A stretch of 8,355 nucleotides of DNA, taken from Deinococcus marmoris (GTDB taxonomy: Bacteria > Deinococcota > Deinococci > Deinococcales > Deinococcaceae). The DNA is taken from assembly GCF_001949125.1 (NCBI RefSeq), contig NZ_MSTI01000090.1:1-8355 (forward strand). Direction: 5' to 3'. Shown piece by piece: positions 6,359 through 8,355 of the stretch. The notes beneath the pieces were generated by a model. That model saw only the letters and a program-made list of their open reading frames with translations. It had not been told where the DNA came from and made no database searches. A program made the translations under genes and the position numbers. Position 1 is the first letter of the stretch, and every line of letters begins with the position of its first letter.

Positions 6359-6423
6359 TTCCAACGCAATACATCTTTCCCCCTTTTCGCGCGCGCAAGC
6401 ATGACTGGGCCGACGCTATGCAC

Positions 6424-6445
6424 TAGCATTATTTTAACGATGCTA
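6424..6445. repeat. AT-rich inverted repeat before copy 2
   Basis: TAGCAT (6424-6429) and ATGCTA (6440-6445) face each other across a 10-bp AT-rich centre. The patch is unusually AT-rich for this window and ends 10 bp before repeat copy 2. It could be a protein-binding dyad or a remnant; no function can be assigned. Confidence 0.4.
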
Positions 6446-6488
6446 AGAACACCGTCCCAGCGCAGGAATTTTAACCCGCTGCATAAAA

Positions 6489-6517
6489 TTGACAATCCGC
6501 GCATTCTGCGCTATATT
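6489..6517 (+). promoter_or_regulatory. near-consensus promoter in repeat copy 2
   Basis: TTGACA (6489-6494), 17 bp, TATATT (6512-6517). The geometry is the same as in copy 1 despite a different spacer sequence. It points toward the 3' end of the convergent minus-strand gene. Confidence 0.85.
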
Positions 6518-6523
6518 TTTCTT

Positions 6524-6553
6524 ATCACCGTCCGCGAAGGGCGGATTTTTTAT
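6524..6553 (+). ncRNA. candidate very short RNA from repeat copy 2
   Basis: This is the predicted 25-30 nt product of the copy 2 promoter and terminator, with the same stem as copy 1 and a different loop. It is speculative: the unit could equally be an attenuator whose full-length product is made only under some condition. Confidence 0.3.
6528..6551 (+). terminator. intrinsic terminator directly after the copy 2 promoter
   Basis: CCGTCC (6528-6533), loop GCGAA, GGGCGG (6539-6544), one A, then T6 (6546-6551). It is oriented for plus-strand transcription; the minus strand has no T run after this stem, so it does not serve the convergent gene. Confidence 0.8.
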
Positions 6554-6587
6554 TGTCTGCCTCTTTGAGCCGTCAGCATCGGCAGAT

Positions 6588-6938
6588 TTAGCGTTTGGCC
6601 GTCTGGTTTTCGCCTTCCGCATTCTGCATGGCTTTCCAGTCCTCGTAGGCCAGGGCGGGGAGCAGGGAGAAACTGCCCACCGCCAGCGAGGCCAGCGCCG
6701 CCGGGATACGCACGCGCGATTTGCCGTTCAGGGCCAGATACAACGCTCCCAGGGTACTCAGCGCGCCGATGTCCATGAACATGATGCGCGCAAAGGAGCT
6801 GCGTTTGAGGGTTTCCACCGTGCCCAGATCGCCGTCGCGTTTCTTGCCGAGGATGGCGGTCAGCACCAGCATCAGCAGCAACGAGAGGTACAGGCGCAGG
6901 CGGGTGGGCGAGGGGCGGCGGTAATCATCCAGGTTCAT
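6588..6938 (-). CDS. small three-helix membrane protein, unknown function
   Basis: This 116-residue protein has three predicted transmembrane segments: residues of about 14-30 (Leu-rich, after a basic PTRLR), 49-70 (after KRSS; carries M55-D56 inside or at the edge of the helix) and 78-97. The first loop holds KKRDGD and the C-terminal tail is polar (EGENQTAKR). I do not recognise a family. It begins at the ATG complementary to 6936-6938. No Shine-Dalgarno is visible, but a TANNNT box lies 5 bp upstream, which favours a leaderless message. It is divergent from vapB (75 bp apart) and convergent with repeat copy 2. Codon usage and G+C fit the neighbourhood, so it is probably a real native gene. 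Confidence 0.7.
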   Translation of the reverse strand: MNLDDYRRPSPTRLRLYLSLLLMLVLTAILGKKRDGDLGTVETLKRSSFARIMFMDIGALSTLGALYLALNGKSRVRIPAALASLAVGSFSLLPALAYEDWKAMQNAEGENQTAKR

Positions 6939-6943
6939 GGCTC

Positions 6944-6949
6944 AGGGTA
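6944..6949 (-). promoter_or_regulatory. -10 box of the minus-strand membrane protein gene
   Basis: On the minus strand TACCCT (TANNNT) is followed by GAGCC and then the ATG. The 5-bp gap implies a transcript starting at the start codon. There is no clear -35. Confidence 0.45.
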
Positions 6950-6983
6950 GCGGAGAATCACCATTTACAGAGCGCCTTACCTC

Positions 6984-6999
6984 TACACTTGGCTGTGTA
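6984..6999 (+). promoter_or_regulatory. palindrome over the vapB promoter, candidate VapB operator
   Basis: TACACTTGGCTGTGTA has perfect 5-bp arms (TACAC/GTGTA). Its left arm is part of TACACT, the likely -10 box of vapB (6984-6989), and its right arm touches the Shine-Dalgarno AAGGAGG (6999-7005). VapB antitoxins, alone or with VapC, usually repress their own promoter by binding such palindromes. The assignment rests on position and symmetry. Confidence 0.5.
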
Positions 7000-7013
7000 A
7001 GGAGGCGCAGCCC

Positions 7014-7358
7014 ATGACTCCCACATCCAGCAAAACAACAGTTCACGGCACCGTGACCAGCAAGGGACAGATCACCCTGCCCAAAACGGTCAGAGACTAT
7101 CTGGGCATCAAGCCGGGAAGCCGACTGGAATTTGTGCTGGAGGACGGCAGCGTGAGCGTTCGCAACAGCGCCCCCGCCGCAGACCCGCTTCAGGCGTGGT
7201 TTGGCACCATGACGCTTCCCGAAGGGCAAACTGCCACCGGGTGGGTTCGGGACCTGCGCGATCAGAATGATGGTCTGAGTGAGGGTCAGCCGCTCAGCCC
7301 ACCGGAACCCGGCCAGCGCATCACCTACCTGAACCCGGACGGCACGCGCCAGCCGTGA
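7014..7358 (+). CDS. vapB: VapB-type antitoxin, AbrB/SpoVT fold
   Basis: In this 114-residue protein, residues of about 11-50 form a SpoVT/AbrB swapped-hairpin DNA-binding domain: GTVTSKGQITLPKTVRDYLG, then IKPGSRLEFVLEDG. Residues 56-84 (ADPLQAWFG, then LPEGQTATGWVRDLR) match the C-terminal region with which such antitoxins wrap and block a PIN toxin. A further 30 residues rich in Pro, Gly and Asn (NDGLSEGQP to the end) go beyond the usual 75-90 residue length. Translation starts at ATG 7014 after AAGGAGG. It overlaps the toxin gene by 4 bp (GTGA), which couples their translation. It is probably autoregulatory through the palindrome at 6984-6999. The symbol is by class; this is not an assigned ortholog. 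Confidence 0.88.
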   Translation: MTPTSSKTTVHGTVTSKGQITLPKTVRDYLGIKPGSRLEFVLEDGSVSVRNSAPAADPLQAWFGTMTLPEGQTATGWVRDLRDQNDGLSEGQPLSPPEPGQRITYLNPDGTRQP

Positions 7359-7777
7359 AGATCAGTGTGGACACGAACATCATCGTGGGGTTCTGGCTGG
7401 GGACGCCCGAAGGCCAGCGGGACCTACAGAGCATTCGGCAGATGCAGGGGCGGGGCGATACATTCGTGGTCTGCGGCGTGGTGTACACCGAACTGTGCGC
7501 TGCACCGGGACACAGCCGCGCCAGCGTTGAAGCCTTTTTGAAGGTGGCGAATGTGGGGCTGGATTACGGCATGCCCGCCCCGGTCTGGGAAGCTGCTGCC
7601 GATGCCAATGCCGTTTATCAGGGGCAGCGGCGGCCCAAGCGGCAAAACACCCCCAAACAGGTGGTGGCCGACTTTCTGGTGGGAGCGCACGCCCTGAACC
7701 ACGCCGACGCCCTGATGACGCGCAATCCGGGGGATTTTGGAGCCTTCCCCGCACTGCATCTGCTGGTGCCGATGTAA
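7355..7777 (+). CDS. vapC: VapC-type toxin, PIN-domain ribonuclease
   Basis: In this 140-residue PIN-domain protein, the acidic metal-binding residues expected of an active nuclease are visible: Asp6 in SVDTNI, Glu46 in VYTELC, Asp106 in VVADFLVGAHA, and Asp118 or Asp127 in the ADALMTRNPGDF block. VapC toxins cut specific RNAs, often tRNA or 23S rRNA; the target here is unknown. The start is GTG 7355, embedded in the vapB stop (GTGA), so it relies on coupling with vapB. The complete active site and intact frame suggest a functional toxin that needs its antitoxin. It sits next to an insertion sequence, typical accessory-region company for such pairs. Confidence 0.9.
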   Translation: MKISVDTNIIVGFWLGTPEGQRDLQSIRQMQGRGDTFVVCGVVYTELCAAPGHSRASVEAFLKVANVGLDYGMPAPVWEAAADANAVYQGQRRPKRQNTPKQVVADFLVGAHALNHADALMTRNPGDFGAFPALHLLVPM

Positions 7778-7779
7778 AC

Positions 7780-7808
7780 AGCCGAAAACGCCCCCACCCT
7801 TCGGCTTT
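7780..7808 (+). terminator. possible weak terminator after vapC
   Basis: AGCCGAA (7780-7786) pairs with TTCGGCT (7800-7806) across a 13-nt C-rich loop, followed by only TT. It starts 3 bp after the vapC stop. The T tract is poor, so this may instead be a processing or stabilising hairpin. Confidence 0.4.
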
Positions 7809-8077
7809 GGGAACACCGTGGGCAGGGGCGGGGGCTGGAGCGTGGGTTTGAGATGCCGCGAATGTAGTGAGAGGTGGACAGAGTTCGCACTTTATCGAAG
7901 CATTCGCGCTATTTTTTCAAAATGGCAAGGCGTGTAGGCCCATATATCCCACAGACGTCATTCACTAAGAAGCGCAGAGAAGATCGCGAAACGGTGTTCT
8001 CTCCTGCCAATCTCAACTGACATCTTGCAGTTTTGCAAAAGGATGTCTGGAACGCACTTTCGGCCCCATAGTGAGGT
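7809..8077. other. non-coding stretch probably containing the left end of an insertion sequence
   Basis: I see no credible gene here. The first part (to about 7850) is G-rich; 7890-7960 is more AT-rich and includes a T6 run. The left terminal repeat of the element whose transposase starts near 8078 should lie in this stretch, but with only one end in view its boundary and target duplication cannot be placed. Confidence 0.45.
8019..8047 (+). repeat. hairpin just upstream of the transposase gene
   Basis: GACATC (8019-8024) and TTGCA (8025-8029) pair with TGCAA (8034-8038) and GATGTC (8042-8047); a 3-nt bulge (AAG) lies on the right arm. The hairpin ends 30 bp before the likely start codon. In several insertion sequences (for example IS10 and IS50) structures near the 5' end limit transposase translation from outside transcripts; that role here is only a suggestion. 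Confidence 0.5.
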
Positions 8078-8355
8078 GTGTACCCAAAAGAATCGCGCTC
8101 CAGACGGCTTTATTCTGACATTCTGCCTTGCTTTTCTCGCAAGCAACACCGGGAATCCTTCGAGGTCTTCCTTGACCTGTTGCTTGATGGTTCCGGTAGA
8201 CCTCTGCCGGAACGGGCCACCGTCAAATCCCCCTCGGCGCTCAGCCGCTTTTTCAATCACGCCACCTGGAGTACCCGTCGGCTCTGCCGGGTAATGCGCC
8301 AGCACGCTTTCCAGACGTTGCAGGACCGATGGCGACAGCAGCCCCATCAGCGCCC
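8078..8355 (+). CDS. IS4-like DDE transposase, N-terminal fragment (runs off right edge)
   Basis: This frame is open from 8075, after an in-frame TGA at 8072-8074, to the end of the window. It gives about 92 residues, including RRLYSDILPCFSRKQHRESF, then LPERATVKSPSALSRFFNH, then RLCRVMRQHAFQTLQ and RWRQQPHQRP. This resembles the N-terminal region of IS4-superfamily transposases that are common in deinococci; the catalytic DDE residues lie beyond the edge. GTG 8078 is the first usable start, but GAGGT directly abuts it with no proper spacing, so the start is uncertain. A minus-strand reading over the same bases (7958-8347) shows no family features and is treated as a shadow. Confidence 0.75.
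   Translation, partial: MYPKESRSRRLYSDILPCFSRKQHRESFEVFLDLLLDGSGRPLPERATVKSPSALSRFFNHATWSTRRLCRVMRQHAFQTLQDRWRQQPHQR

Larger units (their letters stand above)
6456..6555 (+). repeat. promoter-terminator repeat unit, copy 2
   Basis: This is the second direct copy of the unit at 6031-6130. Compared with copy 1 it has a one-base deletion before ACCCG and a one-base insertion in the hairpin loop (GCGAA instead of GAGA). Half of the promoter spacer is different, but TTGACA, TATATT, TCTTATCACCGTCCG, GGGCGG and TTTTTTATTG are unchanged. Its 3' end lies about 30 bp from the stop codon of the minus-strand gene. Confidence 0.9.

Noticed and set aside
5986..6404. Small open frames on both strands over the repeat region
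   Set aside because: They cross promoters, terminators and palindromes, share no frame between the repeat copies and have no ribosome-binding sites or recognisable composition.
7900..7918. Possible third copy of the promoter-terminator repeat (GCATTCGCGCTATTTTTTC)
   Set aside because: Only about 19 bases resemble copy 2. There is no TTGACA at the right distance and no terminator stem after it.
7951..7968. RDRM-like sequence around ACGTCATTCACTAA
   Set aside because: It matches the consensus at only about half the positions and lacks the central TTGAC; no damage-response gene follows.
1..8355. CRISPR array, tRNA or rRNA genes
   Set aside because: No regularly spaced short repeats and no tRNA- or rRNA-like segments were seen on either strand by eye.

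Overview
The window looks like a chromosomal segment of a Deinococcus. The evidence is a two-OB-fold SSB of about 300 residues in an rpsF-ssb-rpsR-rplI cluster, a radiation/desiccation response motif (RDRM) in front of ssb, high G+C, and several genes whose ATG lies only a few bases after a TANNNT -10 box with no Shine-Dalgarno (leaderless style). Both ends lie inside insertion-sequence transposase genes of different families, so this may be a single-copy contig bounded by repeats.

Layout, left to right. At 1-297 is the C-terminal end of an ISAs1-type transposase. At 418-2549 is the ribosomal/replication cluster: bS6, SSB, bS18 and bL9. SSB has its own RDRM-overlapped promoter between rpsF and ssb, and a strong intrinsic terminator closes the cluster. 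At 2651-3196 is a lipoprotein with a DUF4384-like domain. At 3272-4006 is a secreted dienelactone-hydrolase-family protein with a Cys-Asp-His triad. At 4239-5939 is ribonuclease Y, the membrane-anchored mRNA decay endonuclease, preceded by a candidate promoter whose transcript would begin with a terminator-like hairpin.

From 5940 to 6587 there is no convincing gene, but the stretch is structured. Two direct copies of a roughly 100-bp unit (6031-6130 and 6456-6555) each carry TTGACA, a 17-bp spacer, TATATT, and almost immediately a hairpin with a T6 tract. This is a strong promoter firing straight into an intrinsic terminator. Between the copies lies a composite palindromic intergenic repeat (about 6208-6358). 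The paired promoter-terminator unit is the most unusual thing in the window. It could make RNAs of about 25-35 nt or act as an attenuator module.

From 6588 to 7777 are a small three-helix membrane protein on the minus strand and, divergent from it, a VapBC-type toxin-antitoxin pair (AbrB-fold antitoxin, PIN-domain RNase toxin) with an overlapping GTGA junction and a palindrome at its promoter. From 7778 to 8077 is non-coding sequence that probably includes the left end of a second insertion sequence. The N-terminal part of its IS4-like transposase begins near 8078 and runs off the window.

Most genes act in translation, DNA protection and RNA turnover. The likely regulatory inputs are DdrO/PprI on ssb, and thus on the genes downstream of it, and VapB autoregulation.
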